DNA of 52,862 bases, from the NCBI GenBank assembly GCA_016929905.1, contig JAFGHX010000189.1, forward strand, positions 1 to 52,862, read 5' to 3'. Positions 1 to 8,621 of the stretch are shown piece by piece. How positions within the stretch are numbered: position 1 is the stretch's first letter; every line of letters begins with the position of its first letter. The position numbers were made by a program, and so were the translations under genes. Source of the DNA: Kiritimatiellia bacterium (lineage in GTDB: Bacteria; Verrucomicrobiota; Kiritimatiellia; JAFGHX01). Below the pieces are notes generated by a model that was given only the letters and a program-made list of their open reading frames with translations, did no database searches and was not told the DNA's origin.

Positions 1-295
1 CGGCGGAGAATGCTCGCAAGTGGCTGGTGTTCAGCGCTTTGTGGCTGTTATCGTCAACTGCGGAGCCGTTGAACTGCCGAATGTAGGTTGAGTTGTTCGC
101 GCCGTTGAAGGTGTCTGGATTGCTGAGGATCACGACGGCGCGAACAGTTCAAAGTTGCTGCAGCGTCACCGGCACAGCGTCTTTTGGACCTTTCGCGCGA
201 GTTTCGCGGCTTTTCGCGGGCAAGAACGGGCGTGAAGACCGCCGAGTTTCATTCTCGGGCGAGCCGCTCGGCTTCCTTTGCCGGGCCGGTTCGGC
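1..295. other. Non-coding stretch at left edge
   Basis: I see no convincing gene here. The stretch lies downstream of cheW, which reads leftward and stops at 296. It contains one triad repeat of the TTTCGCG type at 191-221, listed separately. Plus-strand open frames that start here run antisense through cheW and cheA, and are explained by the high GC content. Confidence 0.5.
191..221 (+). repeat. TTTCGCG triad repeat (family B), copy 1
   Basis: Three degenerate units of about 10 nt, each with the core TTTCGCG, end in CGGGC. A second copy with the same architecture lies at 41748-41779. The layout (three units, the last diverging into a G-rich end) resembles the ATTCGTGTCC triads at 12556, 37362, 37803, 38260 and 40165. 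It sits just downstream of the cheW stop codon. Confidence 0.6.
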
Positions 296-841
296 TCATG
301 CCTGGCTCGTCTCGGTGCTGGCGGCGCCGAGCGTACTGATTTCGACGATCTCGTCGGAGGAGAGGACCTTCTCGATATCGAGCAGGATGGTCACCGTGTT
401 GTCGATTTTCGCGATGCCCTGTATGAAGGACGTGTTCACGTTGGTGCCGAACGCGGGCGTAGGCGCGATCTGCTCGGCGGGCACGTCCATGACTTCCAGC
501 ACCTCGTCCACGATGGCGCCGAGCGTCGCGAGCCCGCTCTCGCGCGTGATCTGCAGGACGATGATGCACGTACGGTCGGTGGCCTCCTGCGTCTCGAGCC
601 CGAACTTGAGGCGCAGGTCGATGACCGGAATGACCCGGCCGCGCAGGTTCACCACGCCGCGCACGAAAGGCGGGGTGCGCGGCACGCGGGTGATGGGCTG
701 CAACCCGATGATCTCCTCCACCTTCAGGATTCCGACCGCATACTCCTCTTCGGCGAGCTTGAACGTGAGGTACTTCCCGGCCGGCTGCGCCGTCTTTCCC
801 GCGTGGTCGCCTCTTCCCTTCGCAGCGGTGTTCTCGGTCAT
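296..841 (-). CDS. cheW: Chemotaxis coupling protein CheW
   Basis: The 181-residue protein is a cytoplasmic adaptor that links chemoreceptors to the CheA kinase. After a short variable N-terminus it has a single CheW domain (KYLTFKLAEEEYAVGI near residue 23, then a GVVNLRGRVIPVIDLR segment). That segment is the family hallmark for receptor and kinase binding. It lies 15 nt downstream of cheA on the same strand, so the two are almost certainly co-transcribed. The start has GGAG 9 nt upstream. The C-terminus ends in a short Ser/Thr/Ala-rich tail. No receptor, CheY, CheB or CheR gene is in the window, so the rest of the pathway must be elsewhere. Confidence 0.93.
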   Translation of the reverse strand: MTENTAAKGRGDHAGKTAQPAGKYLTFKLAEEEYAVGILKVEEIIGLQPITRVPRTPPFVRGVVNLRGRVIPVIDLRLKFGLETQEATDRTCIIVLQITRESGLATLGAIVDEVLEVMDVPAEQIAPTPAFGTNVNTSFIQGIAKIDNTVTILLDIEKVLSSDEIVEISTLGAASTETSQA

Positions 842-856
842 AGTCTTCGGCTCCGG

Positions 857-3496
857 CTATTGTGTCGCCAATCGGATGATTCCCGGCACGTCGACGATCA
901 GGGCCACGGTCCCGTCGGGCATGATGCAGCTTCCGGATATGCCGGTGATGCTGCCCAAGCCGTCACCGAGACTCTTGATCACGATCTGCTGCTCCTCGAG
1001 CAGTTCGTCGACCATGAGCACCGCCTGCCGCCCGGCATCTTCGACAATGATGAGAATGCTGTCGGTCGGGTCCTGCCTGGCGTTGCGCACACCGAACAAC
1101 CTGGCCAGGCGGAAGACGGGCATCATGGCCCCGCGCGCGGACAGCATTTCGCCTTCCCGCGTCACCGTGGAAAGCATATCCCGGCTCGGGCGAACGGCTT
1201 CGACGATGGAGAGGACGGGGACGACATAGGTTTCGATCCCGACCCGCACGACCATGCCGTCAATGATGGCCAGGGTGAGCGGAAAGACCAGCGTGAAGGT
1301 GGTTCCCGAGCCGACCGCGGAGTTGATGAGGATCTGCCCGTGCAGCGACTCGATATTACGCAGCACGACATCCATGCCGACGCCGCGGCCGGAGATGTCG
1401 GTGATCCGGTCGGCCGTGGAGAAGCCGGGCTCGAAGATGAGGGCATAGGCCTCGTCGTCGGACAGGTGTTGTCCGCTCTGAATGACACCGCGTTCGATGC
1501 CCTTTCGGATGATGGCGTCCCGGTTCAGCCCTCTGCCGTCGTCGGCGATCTCGATGTGGATATTCCCGCCCTTGTGAAAGGCCTTCAGCTCGATGCGCCC
1601 GGCGGCCGGCTTGCCGGCCCGGCGGCGGGCGGCGGGCGAGTCCTCGATTCCGTGATCGACGGAGTTGCGCAGCATGTGCACGAGCGGATCGCTTATCTTT
1701 TCGAGCATGCCTCTGTCCAGCTCCGTGTCTTCGCCGGACATGGCAAAATCGATCTGCTTGTTCTCGCGTTTGGCCAGGTCGCGCACCATGCGTGCCATCT
1801 TGTGGAACAGAGGCTTGATGGGCGACATCCGGATCGACATGCTCATTTCCTGGAGCATGCGCACCGTTTTGCCCAGGTGCGCCAGGCTGTTCTCGAGCCG
1901 TTCGGACTCCAGCGCGCGGACATCCGGGTCGCGGGCGACAATCGACTGCGCGATGACGAGTTCGCCGATCGTGTCGATCAGCCTGTCCAGCCGCGGCACA
2001 TCGATCTTGACGCTTTCCTGGAGCTGGAGATGCGGGAGGGAGACGGCGGGTTCCGGCTCATGCATGTCGGCCGGTGCGGGAGTTGCGGGTGTCTCGGCGG
2101 CACGCGCCGCCCTTCTGCGCTGTGTCCGGCGCGGTTTCGAGACGGCCTGCGTACCGGCACCGGGGCCGAGTATGCTTCGCATTTCCTCCAGCAACGCGGG
2201 CAGCGCGGGGTCCGGCGGAATAGGCGCATCCTGCGCCAATGCGTTGCCCAGCCGGTCGACGAGGTTCTTCATGGCATCGAGCGCCCTGAACACGACGTCG
2301 GTCGTGCTGCCGGTCAGGTGCACGCGGCCCTTGCGGACGGCATCCAGCAGCGATTCGGCGCCGTGTGCCAGCTTGGTGATATCCGGCAGATTGAGGAAGC
2401 TCGAGACGCCTTTGAGCGTATGGAAGCAGCGGAACACGGTGTTCAGGGCTTCTTCGTCGGACGGATCGCGCTCGAGAATCAAGAGATTGTCGTCGGCGAG
2501 CTCGAAGTGCTCCTTGGCGTCGGAAATGAAGTCCTGGATCAGAGGAATTTCCGTCTCCGCGATCGGGACGCCGGCACCCGCCGCCGGCCCGGCATCAACC
2601 GGCTCCGCGATGGTCTGTTTTTCACCCGGGGCCCCGGCCGCCGCCGGCGGGCCCAGCTCGGCCATAACGGAGGCCGGGCTCTGGAACAGCTTCCGCTCGC
2701 CTTTGAATACGCCGAACGTGCCTGCCAGCCAGTCTTTGACGGCAAAGAGCTTGTCCGGAGAGATCCGGTCGGCGTCGGTTTCGAGATAGTCTTCGGTGGC
2801 GTGGCAGACCTGCGCGATCGAGTCGAGCCCCAACACGCCCGCTTCGCCTTTCATGGTATGCAGCAGGCGCAACAGCGCCGCGAGGTCTTCACGCGCGTGC
2901 GTCTTCTCGAAAGACAGAATCCGGTCGTCCATCTCTTCCAGGACCGTGTCCTGCTGGTCCAGGAACATCTCCAGGATGTCCGTGTCGACGCCGGGCGGCA
3001 GGCGCGGCATGGAAGGGGGCAGATGGATGGCGTCCGGGAGCCTGTCCGTAGGCGGCGTAAGCGCCGCTGTCTCCTCGGCGCCCGGCGCCGGCGAGACGGC
3101 GGCCGCCTGCCCGTCGGGTTCGCCTTCCGCGGCCGCCGCCGACTCCTCGACGTCCGGACCGGCTCTGGCGGAGAGCCCGAGTTCGTCTGGAAACACCGTC
3201 GTGGCCGGGTCTGCCCCGTGCCGGACGATGCCTTGCAGCGCGCCGATCGCGCGGCCGACAATGCCGGCCGCGGCGGGCGGGTCCGGTTCCTCTTCGAACA
3301 GAATGCCCTTTACCTTCTCAGCGGCCGCGGCCGCGGCCGCGGCAGGAACCGTCTGCCCATGTTGAGCCAGCAAGTCGCCCACTTCCCGGATCCCCTCGAT
3401 CAGGAAGGCAAGCCCCTGCTGATCGGACAGCTCGGTCAGGACGACCATTTCGGAGATTCTGTCGATGAGTTCTTCGAGTCTGCTGTCGAATGTCAT
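857..3496 (-). CDS. cheA: Chemotaxis histidine kinase CheA with two Hpt domains
   Basis: The 879-residue cytoplasmic sensor kinase has two phosphotransfer (Hpt) domains. Their phospho-acceptor histidines are visible as HTMKGEAG (His213) and HTLKG (His359). The P3 dimerisation helices are near 495-560. The ATP-binding domain has its N box at HMLRNSVDHG (607-616), G1 at DDGRG (652-656) and G2 at GRGVGMDVV (703-711). A C-terminal CheW-like domain spans about 740-879. A first segment (1-50) looks like a partial third Hpt without the HxxKG motif. It is followed by a poly-Ala run encoded by a GGCCGC simple repeat (about 3325-3345). Acidic, Ala/Pro-rich linkers separate the domains. A CheA with more than one Hpt is less usual than the single P1 of enteric CheA. 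It is followed closely by cheW. Confidence 0.95.
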   Translation of the reverse strand: MTFDSRLEELIDRISEMVVLTELSDQQGLAFLIEGIREVGDLLAQHGQTVPAAAAAAAAEKVKGILFEEEPDPPAAAGIVGRAIGALQGIVRHGADPATTVFPDELGLSARAGPDVEESAAAAEGEPDGQAAAVSPAPGAEETAALTPPTDRLPDAIHLPPSMPRLPPGVDTDILEMFLDQQDTVLEEMDDRILSFEKTHAREDLAALLRLLHTMKGEAGVLGLDSIAQVCHATEDYLETDADRISPDKLFAVKDWLAGTFGVFKGERKLFQSPASVMAELGPPAAAGAPGEKQTIAEPVDAGPAAGAGVPIAETEIPLIQDFISDAKEHFELADDNLLILERDPSDEEALNTVFRCFHTLKGVSSFLNLPDITKLAHGAESLLDAVRKGRVHLTGSTTDVVFRALDAMKNLVDRLGNALAQDAPIPPDPALPALLEEMRSILGPGAGTQAVSKPRRTQRRRAARAAETPATPAPADMHEPEPAVSLPHLQLQESVKIDVPRLDRLIDTIGELVIAQSIVARDPDVRALESERLENSLAHLGKTVRMLQEMSMSIRMSPIKPLFHKMARMVRDLAKRENKQIDFAMSGEDTELDRGMLEKISDPLVHMLRNSVDHGIEDSPAARRRAGKPAAGRIELKAFHKGGNIHIEIADDGRGLNRDAIIRKGIERGVIQSGQHLSDDEAYALIFEPGFSTADRITDISGRGVGMDVVLRNIESLHGQILINSAVGSGTTFTLVFPLTLAIIDGMVVRVGIETYVVPVLSIVEAVRPSRDMLSTVTREGEMLSARGAMMPVFRLARLFGVRNARQDPTDSILIIVEDAGRQAVLMVDELLEEQQIVIKSLGDGLGSITGISGSCIMPDGTVALIVDVPGIIRLATQ

Positions 3497-3591
3497 GGCG
3501 GGTTACCACCAGGCCGCACGCGCCGCGGGCTGTATGCGGCCCCTCTGCTCGGGAATCGTAGTACGTCGGGCGGAAATAGTAAAGCGTACGC

Positions 3592-4356
3592 TCAGCCTTG
3601 GCGTACGGCGCCGGACAGCGTCTTGTAGGCACGATTGATTTCGGCGGTCTCCTGCTCGGCGAGCCGCCGGATCTTGGCGCCGGCCAAGGCGACGCGATCG
3701 GGGTGGTATTCCATGACTTTCCGGCGATAGGCCTTGCGCAGCGACTCACGGGAGAGGGCCGAGCGGTCCAATTCCAGTACCGCGTACGGATCAGGCGGTG
3801 GCCGTTCTTTCAGGGTGGTGCCGCAGGACGAACAGAAGTTCTCCGGGCTCACGCTTCGGTTGCAGGACGGGCAGGACACCGCGGGCAGGGCGGGGGGGGA
3901 GACGTCAATGCGAGGCCAGACGCCGTATTGCAGCGGGGCGCCCGCCGTCCTCTTACGGTATCGTGCCGCATGGCGGGCCAGCCGCCTGGCGCATTCGTCA
4001 CAGGCGAAAATGGGCCGGCTTCCGCCCAGCAGGACGAGCTGGTCCGCCGTGCGAAGGCAGGGATTGCCGTTGATCACGGCCGGGCACTGGAAGACATACC
4101 GTGCGCCCCGCCCCGGGATATCGACGGCGTGCAGACCGATCCCGTAGAAGAAGAGAGTGCGTGTCCGTGAGTCGCGATATCGGAGCAGCACGGTCTGTGG
4201 CTTGGCGAAACGGTCGGAAACAACCAGGCACGCCACCTGCCTCACCCCCGCGGTGCCGGCGGGCCACTGCAGCAGCCAGCCGCACGGGCGGGCATGTCCC
4301 AGCACGCCCGCCCGTGCCAAGTGCTCAACGGAGAGGGATGGTATGCTTCTCGCCAT
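3592..4356 (-). CDS. Zinc-ribbon protein with C-terminal J domain
   Basis: The 254-residue protein has a J domain at its extreme C-terminus (about 187-254). It begins DPYAVLELDRSA, with the HPD signature at 218-220 that stimulates Hsp70 ATPase. Just before it is a four-cysteine zinc ribbon (Cys162, 165, 175, 178). A further CxxC (Cys119/122) lies in the N-terminal 130 residues, which I do not recognise. The C-terminal J domain is the reverse of classical DnaJ, so this is a specialised co-chaperone rather than DnaJ itself. The gene stops 95 nt upstream of cheA on the same strand and may be co-transcribed with it. No dnaK or grpE is visible. Confidence 0.75.
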   Translation of the reverse strand: MARSIPSLSVEHLARAGVLGHARPCGWLLQWPAGTAGVRQVACLVVSDRFAKPQTVLLRYRDSRTRTLFFYGIGLHAVDIPGRGARYVFQCPAVINGNPCLRTADQLVLLGGSRPIFACDECARRLARHAARYRKRTAGAPLQYGVWPRIDVSPPALPAVSCPSCNRSVSPENFCSSCGTTLKERPPPDPYAVLELDRSALSRESLRKAYRRKVMEYHPDRVALAGAKIRRLAEQETAEINRAYKTLSGAVRQG

Positions 4357-4526
4357 CCGTCAGGCCCGCCCGCCGGTCAGCAGTGTGCTCACACGCCTTG
4401 CATCGCATCGATGCAAGCGATCAACAGGGGTCTCGAACACATTCGGCTTGCCCGACGGGCACGGCGGGCGCCTGTTAACAACCTGTTCATAACTATACCT
4501 CAAAATGTTGGGGGTGCAAGCAAAAA

Positions 4527-5354
4527 ATGCAGGAGCGGGCCAGTCGGCTTGGGCGCATCTTGACTCGGCGCCGCCGATATGAGAAGTTCTCCGCCATGCG
4601 TGCAAGAGGCATGACGCCATTTTTCATCGTTCTGGGGCTGCTGGTCCTAACGGGGCTGGTGCTGGGTTTCACGCCGATGCCGACGGTGAACATGAAGGCG
4701 CCGGTCGCCCTGTATTTTCCGGAGCGGGTGGGGCAATGGGCGGGGGAGGAGGTCCTGTTCTGCCAGAGCGACCAGTGTGCGAGGCAGTTCCTGGTGAGTG
4801 AGCTGGCGTCGCGCGAGACGTGCCCGGTGTGTGGGGCGAAGCTGAGCGGCATATCGCCCGGCGAGAGGCAACTGCTGCCCGCCGACACGACCATTCTGAG
4901 AAAGCACTATCACGCCGCGGCGGGCGGCGCGGAGATAGCGGCCCAGATCTGTCTCAGCGGGATCGAGCAGAAGAGCATTCATCGCCCGCAGCAATGCCTG
5001 GAAGCGCAGGGTTTCAAGATCCTGAAGCAGCGTGTCATCGAGATCCCGTTGGAGGGCCGGGCCCCTCTGCAGGTGATGCTCCTGGACATGCAGGGCAGCA
5101 ACCGGACGCCGGACGGCGAGACACACGATGTCTATCGGACGTACGCGTACTGGTATGTGGCGGAGGGCAAGGAGACGCCCAGCATCATGACGCGCCTGCT
5201 GTGGATGACGATGGACCGGGTTTTCGCCAACACGGTCCAGCGTTGGGCCTATGTCGCGATAGGCACGTCGCGCAGGCCGGGTTCCGACGCGCACGTGGCC
5301 ATAGTCCGTGACTTCATTCGGGACCTCTACCCGCATCTGCGCAGGGCGGAGTAG
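4527..5354 (+). CDS. EpsI-like (DUF3485) exopolysaccharide/exosortase-associated protein with zinc-ribbon insert
   Basis: The 275-residue protein has an N-terminal membrane anchor (about residues 31-48) after a basic stretch. The body resembles the EpsI/DUF3485 family: the RPQQCL segment around His152 and Cys157 corresponds to the family's conserved His-x-Pro...Cys-Leu motif, and the conserved C-terminal part follows. Members sit in exosortase or polysaccharide loci, with the soluble part outside the cytoplasmic membrane. Between anchor and core is a four-cysteine insert (Cys79, 84, 99, 102; CPVCG) that looks like a zinc ribbon, which I do not know as usual for the family. An alternative ATG at 4596 (MRARGMTPFF) would start just before the anchor. 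No exosortase gene is in the window. The gene heads the plus-strand sugar block. Confidence 0.65.
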   Translation: MQERASRLGRILTRRRRYEKFSAMRARGMTPFFIVLGLLVLTGLVLGFTPMPTVNMKAPVALYFPERVGQWAGEEVLFCQSDQCARQFLVSELASRETCPVCGAKLSGISPGERQLLPADTTILRKHYHAAAGGAEIAAQICLSGIEQKSIHRPQQCLEAQGFKILKQRVIEIPLEGRAPLQVMLLDMQGSNRTPDGETHDVYRTYAYWYVAEGKETPSIMTRLLWMTMDRVFANTVQRWAYVAIGTSRRPGSDAHVAIVRDFIRDLYPHLRRAE

Positions 5355-5447
5355 CGTCCTTTCCTCTTCCTCTGCGGGCAACGAGACGGTATAGTGGGCG
5401 ACACAAGTCAGCCCGTTTGACGCTGCATCTGGCAGGGAGGCCTGTTG

Positions 5448-6455
5448 ATGGGTGGCAGGAGAAATGGGGCGCGTGAATTGCGCATCGGTGTGGTGGGTTG
5501 CGGGCACTGGGGCAAGAACCATGTCCGGATCTTTTCGAACATGCCCAACGTCATGCTGGCGGCGGCTGCGGAGCGGATGGCTTCGGAGCGGCGGACCGCT
5601 TTGGCGAACTTGCTTGGCGTGCGCCAATATTCCGACGTGAGCACGATGCTCCAGCGGGAGCACCTGGACGCTGTCGTCGTGGCCACGCCGGCCTGGACGC
5701 ATTTTGACGTCAGCGCGGCCTGTCTGAGCGCCGGCTTGGACGTGTTGGTTGAGAAGCCGATGTGTACCACGGTGGCGCAGTGCGACAAGCTGATGGCTTT
5801 GGCGCGGAAGAGTCGCCGCGTTCTGATGGTCGGGCATACGTTCATGTACAACCCTGCCGTACAAAAGGTGAAAGAGCTGATCCGGAAGGGCGTGTGCGGC
5901 AAGATTTACTACATCAAGGCGCGCCGCACGCATCTCGGCCTCGTGCGGGAGGACGTCAACGCCGTGTGGGACCTCGCGCCGCACGACGTCTGCATGTTCA
6001 ACTACTTCCTCAACGCCAAACCCAAGGCCGTGCAGGCGGTCGGCGGCCGGTTCCTCTCCAAGACGAGGGAGGACGCTGCTTTCATCAACCTGCAATACCC
6101 CAAGGGCGTGATCGGAAACATCATCGTCAGTTGGGCGGACTCCAACAAGGAGCGCATCGTGGAGATCGTCGGCAGCAAGGCGCGTATTCTGTTCGACGAT
6201 CTCAACAGCCTGGAGCCGGTCAGAATCTTTCAGAAGGGGATTGCGGCGCACATCCAGGCCGACGGTTTCGGCGAGTTCAAGTATGCGTTGCGCGACGGCG
6301 ATATCGTCAGCCCGCACATCAAGATGGCAGAGCCGCTTCGGGTCATGTGCGAGCATTTCATCGCGTGTGTCAGGCGACGCTCGCGGCCCATGAGCGACGG
6401 CGCGCAGGGGCGCGAGGTCGTGCGCGTGCTCGAGATGGTCGGGCACAAGATGTGA
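5448..6455 (+). CDS. Gfo/Idh/MocA-family NAD-dependent sugar oxidoreductase (WbpB-like role possible)
   Basis: The 335-residue protein begins with a Rossmann fold (RIGVVGCGHWGKNH) and has the family motif EKPM near residue 105. A conserved WDLAPHD segment carries the catalytic-type His/Asp. Homologues oxidise position 3 of UDP-GlcNAc-uronic acids (WbpB-type) or other sugars. With the dehydrogenase at 38277, the DegT enzymes and the WbpD-like acetyltransferase at 14314, the set fits synthesis of a UDP-2,3-diacetamido-2,3-dideoxy-hexuronic acid, but the substrate is inference. The start is ATG 5448 with AGGGAGG 7 nt upstream. A TTG three bases earlier is less likely. Confidence 0.85.
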   Translation: MGGRRNGARELRIGVVGCGHWGKNHVRIFSNMPNVMLAAAAERMASERRTALANLLGVRQYSDVSTMLQREHLDAVVVATPAWTHFDVSAACLSAGLDVLVEKPMCTTVAQCDKLMALARKSRRVLMVGHTFMYNPAVQKVKELIRKGVCGKIYYIKARRTHLGLVREDVNAVWDLAPHDVCMFNYFLNAKPKAVQAVGGRFLSKTREDAAFINLQYPKGVIGNIIVSWADSNKERIVEIVGSKARILFDDLNSLEPVRIFQKGIAAHIQADGFGEFKYALRDGDIVSPHIKMAEPLRVMCEHFIACVRRRSRPMSDGAQGREVVRVLEMVGHKM

Positions 6456-6575
6456 GGCCGCGCAGCCGCATCCGCGCGCGGCCGCCGCCCGGCGCCGGGT
6501 CCAAGCGCGCTGTGCGCGCCGGTTCAATGCGCGTGTCGCGGTGGGTTCAAGAGGTTCAATCCGAAAGGCTGTGAT

Positions 6576-7559
6576 GTGACACGCCTTCAGGAGTCGGGTG
6601 CAGGCGCCATAGCGGGCGAGTTGGGCGGGAAGACGGTGCTGGTGACGGGGGGCACGGGCCTGATTGGCCGTGAGCTCGTGAGGCAACTGGCGAAGGCGCA
6701 TGTGCGACTGCTCGTGCCGACTCGTCGGCCGCCGGCGCGTCGGCCCGGGGTCGAGTACCTCCGGGCGGATCTCACCCGTGCCGCGCAGGTACGCGCGATG
6801 GCGAAGAGGCTGCCGGCCTGCGACGCGTTCGTTCACCTGGCAGCCGCGTTGCCGGATTGCAGGGATTGCTTGGCGGAGAATCTCGGTGCACTGCTGAGCC
6901 TGCTGAAGGTGCCCGCTGTCGCCCGGGTGGCCAGGATGGTCTACGCCAGCTCGATCGATGTCTATGGCGGGCGGGTCGGCGGCCCGAACGCGATCAGCGA
7001 GCGCGCCGGCTGCGCGCCGGCGACGGAATACGGGTTGTCCAAGTATCTGGGGGAGGAACTTCTCGCCTGGCATTGCCGAACACACGGCATTCCGCTCGCC
7101 GTCCTGCGCCTGTCGCAGGTTTACGGGCCGGGCGACCTCCGCCCGATCAAGCTGATCCCTATTGCCCTGCGCAATGTGAAAGCGGGAGAACCGGTTACAC
7201 TCTTCGGCGACGGGTCGGCCCGGCGCAACTACCTCTACGTGCGCGACGCCGCCGGCGCCGTGATCCAGGCGCTACGCCGGCCGGCGGCGGGCGTGTTCAA
7301 TATTGCACCCGAGGAGCAGACGAGTGTGGCGCAGGTGATTCGGCACCTGCGCCGCTTGTTGGGCAACCGGCTGGTCGTGCGCAGGGCTGCCGCGGCCGGC
7401 CGGCCGCGGCATGCGATCCTGGCCGTTGAGAAGGCGAAGCGGGAACTGGGCTTCTCCTGCCGCATCCCGTTCCGCAAGGGGATTGCCGAGACCGTGCGCT
7501 GGTATTTTCGGAATGGCGTTGATCGTTTGCCCAAATCCCGGCTGACGATTAACCAATAA
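6576..7559 (+). CDS. NAD-dependent nucleotide-sugar epimerase/dehydratase (extended SDR)
   Basis: The 327-residue protein has a Rossmann signature (VLVTGGTGLIG, residues about 21-31) and the extended-SDR catalytic pair YGLSK (Tyr/Lys). A Ser in the YASSIDVYGG segment completes the triad. The RxNYLYVRDAA segment is typical of sugar-nucleotide epimerases. It starts at GTG 6576 with GAAAGG upstream. It lies between the Gfo/Idh oxidoreductase and an ATP-grasp protein on the same strand, with short spacers, so a precursor-sugar operon is likely. The exact sugar cannot be read from sequence. Confidence 0.85.
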   Translation: MTRLQESGAGAIAGELGGKTVLVTGGTGLIGRELVRQLAKAHVRLLVPTRRPPARRPGVEYLRADLTRAAQVRAMAKRLPACDAFVHLAAALPDCRDCLAENLGALLSLLKVPAVARVARMVYASSIDVYGGRVGGPNAISERAGCAPATEYGLSKYLGEELLAWHCRTHGIPLAVLRLSQVYGPGDLRPIKLIPIALRNVKAGEPVTLFGDGSARRNYLYVRDAAGAVIQALRRPAAGVFNIAPEEQTSVAQVIRHLRRLLGNRLVVRRAAAAGRPRHAILAVEKAKRELGFSCRIPFRKGIAETVRWYFRNGVDRLPKSRLTINQ

Positions 7560-7577
7560 CCAAGTAACGAACGAATC

Positions 7578-8621
7578 ATGAAAGACACACTGACCGTCCT
7601 TGTCACCTCGGTGGGCTCGACCACGGCGCTGTCCGTCATCAAGGGCCTGCGCAAGGACAGGCGCCGCGCCTACCGCGTGATCGGGACGGACGCCAGCGAG
7701 CTGAACGTGGCCGGTACGTCGCAATGCGACGCGTTCTACCACCTGCCGCATGGGGACACAGGCTGGTACATCAGCGCGTTGAAGGGGATCCTCGAGGCGG
7801 AGAGGGTGGACGCCTTCATTCCCATCATCGACAGCGAGGTGGAACTGATCGCGAAGCAGAGGGGGCCGCTCGGCGATTTCGCTGCTCGCTGCCTGATTCC
7901 GGAGTACGGCACGGTCAAGACCTGCAACGACAAGTATCGGCTGTACCGCCAGCTCAAGAAGCAGGCGGATGGGCTTGGCGTACCCGACGCCTGGACGCTC
8001 GCGGACCTGCCCGCGTCCGCTGGGCTCGCGTATCCCTTGTTCATCAAGCCGCGGCGCGGCATCAGCAGCAAGGACTGCTACCGAATCGACGGAGCGGATG
8101 AACTCGAGGTTTTCGCCCGCCGCATTGAAGATCCCGTCATCTGCGACTTCCTGCCGGGCGACCAGTACGTGATCGACACGCTCAGCGACCCCCACGGGCG
8201 GTGCCTGCTCAGTGTGCCGCGCCGCGAATTCGAGGCGAAGGCCGGGGTCGGCGTGAAAGCACAGATCTGTCTGGAGGAAGACCTGATCGATTACGGCCGG
8301 CGCCTTGTGACCGAACTGGGCATCGTGGGGCCGGCGTGTATCGAGGTCATGAAGAACGGCGCCGCCATCTCGCTGATCGAGGTGAACCCGCGCGTGTCCG
8401 CCTGCCTCGTGCTCACGATCGAGGCCGGGGTCAACATTCCCGCCCTGATTGTGGACCTGGTTCTGGGGCAGGCCGTGCGCGCGGACCGGCTGCGCGTCAG
8501 AAAGCCGGGTGTGTACATGAGCCGGTACTGGGCCGAAGTCTATTTCGGACAGGCGGAGCTCGGGGCGACGCGCGGCGGCAGGGATGCGCCGGTCGGTCCG
8601 GATCAAAACACGTTGCCGTGA
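7578..8621 (+). CDS. ATP-grasp domain carboxylate-amine ligase-like protein
   Basis: The 347-residue protein resembles stand-alone ATP-grasp enzymes related to carbamoyl-phosphate synthase large-subunit domains. The N-terminal preATP-grasp fold begins TVLVTSVGSTTALSVIKGL. The ATP-binding strand is FIKPRRGISSKDC. The metal-binding motif EVNPRVSA comes near the C-terminus. Such enzymes activate a carboxylate as acyl phosphate and join it to an amine. In a polysaccharide locus that could mean amino-acid or amide decoration of a uronic acid, or another small-molecule ligation; this is inference. It starts 18 nt after the epimerase. Its 3' end overlaps the 3' end of the convergent ATPase gene by 19 nt. 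Confidence 0.8.
   Translation: MKDTLTVLVTSVGSTTALSVIKGLRKDRRRAYRVIGTDASELNVAGTSQCDAFYHLPHGDTGWYISALKGILEAERVDAFIPIIDSEVELIAKQRGPLGDFAARCLIPEYGTVKTCNDKYRLYRQLKKQADGLGVPDAWTLADLPASAGLAYPLFIKPRRGISSKDCYRIDGADELEVFARRIEDPVICDFLPGDQYVIDTLSDPHGRCLLSVPRREFEAKAGVGVKAQICLEEDLIDYGRRLVTELGIVGPACIEVMKNGAAISLIEVNPRVSACLVLTIEAGVNIPALIVDLVLGQAVRADRLRVRKPGVYMSRYWAEVYFGQAELGATRGGRDAPVGPDQNTLP

Noticed and set aside
278..3628. Very long open frame (about 1116 codons) on the plus strand opposite cheA and cheW
   Set aside because: It is antisense to a kinase with complete motifs. Its own translation has no recognisable domain and is Arg/Gly/Ala-rich, as expected from third-position GC bias.
4596..5354. Exosortase gene near the EpsI-like protein
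   Set aside because: No multi-TM protein with the exosortase Cys/Arg/His triad is present anywhere in the window.
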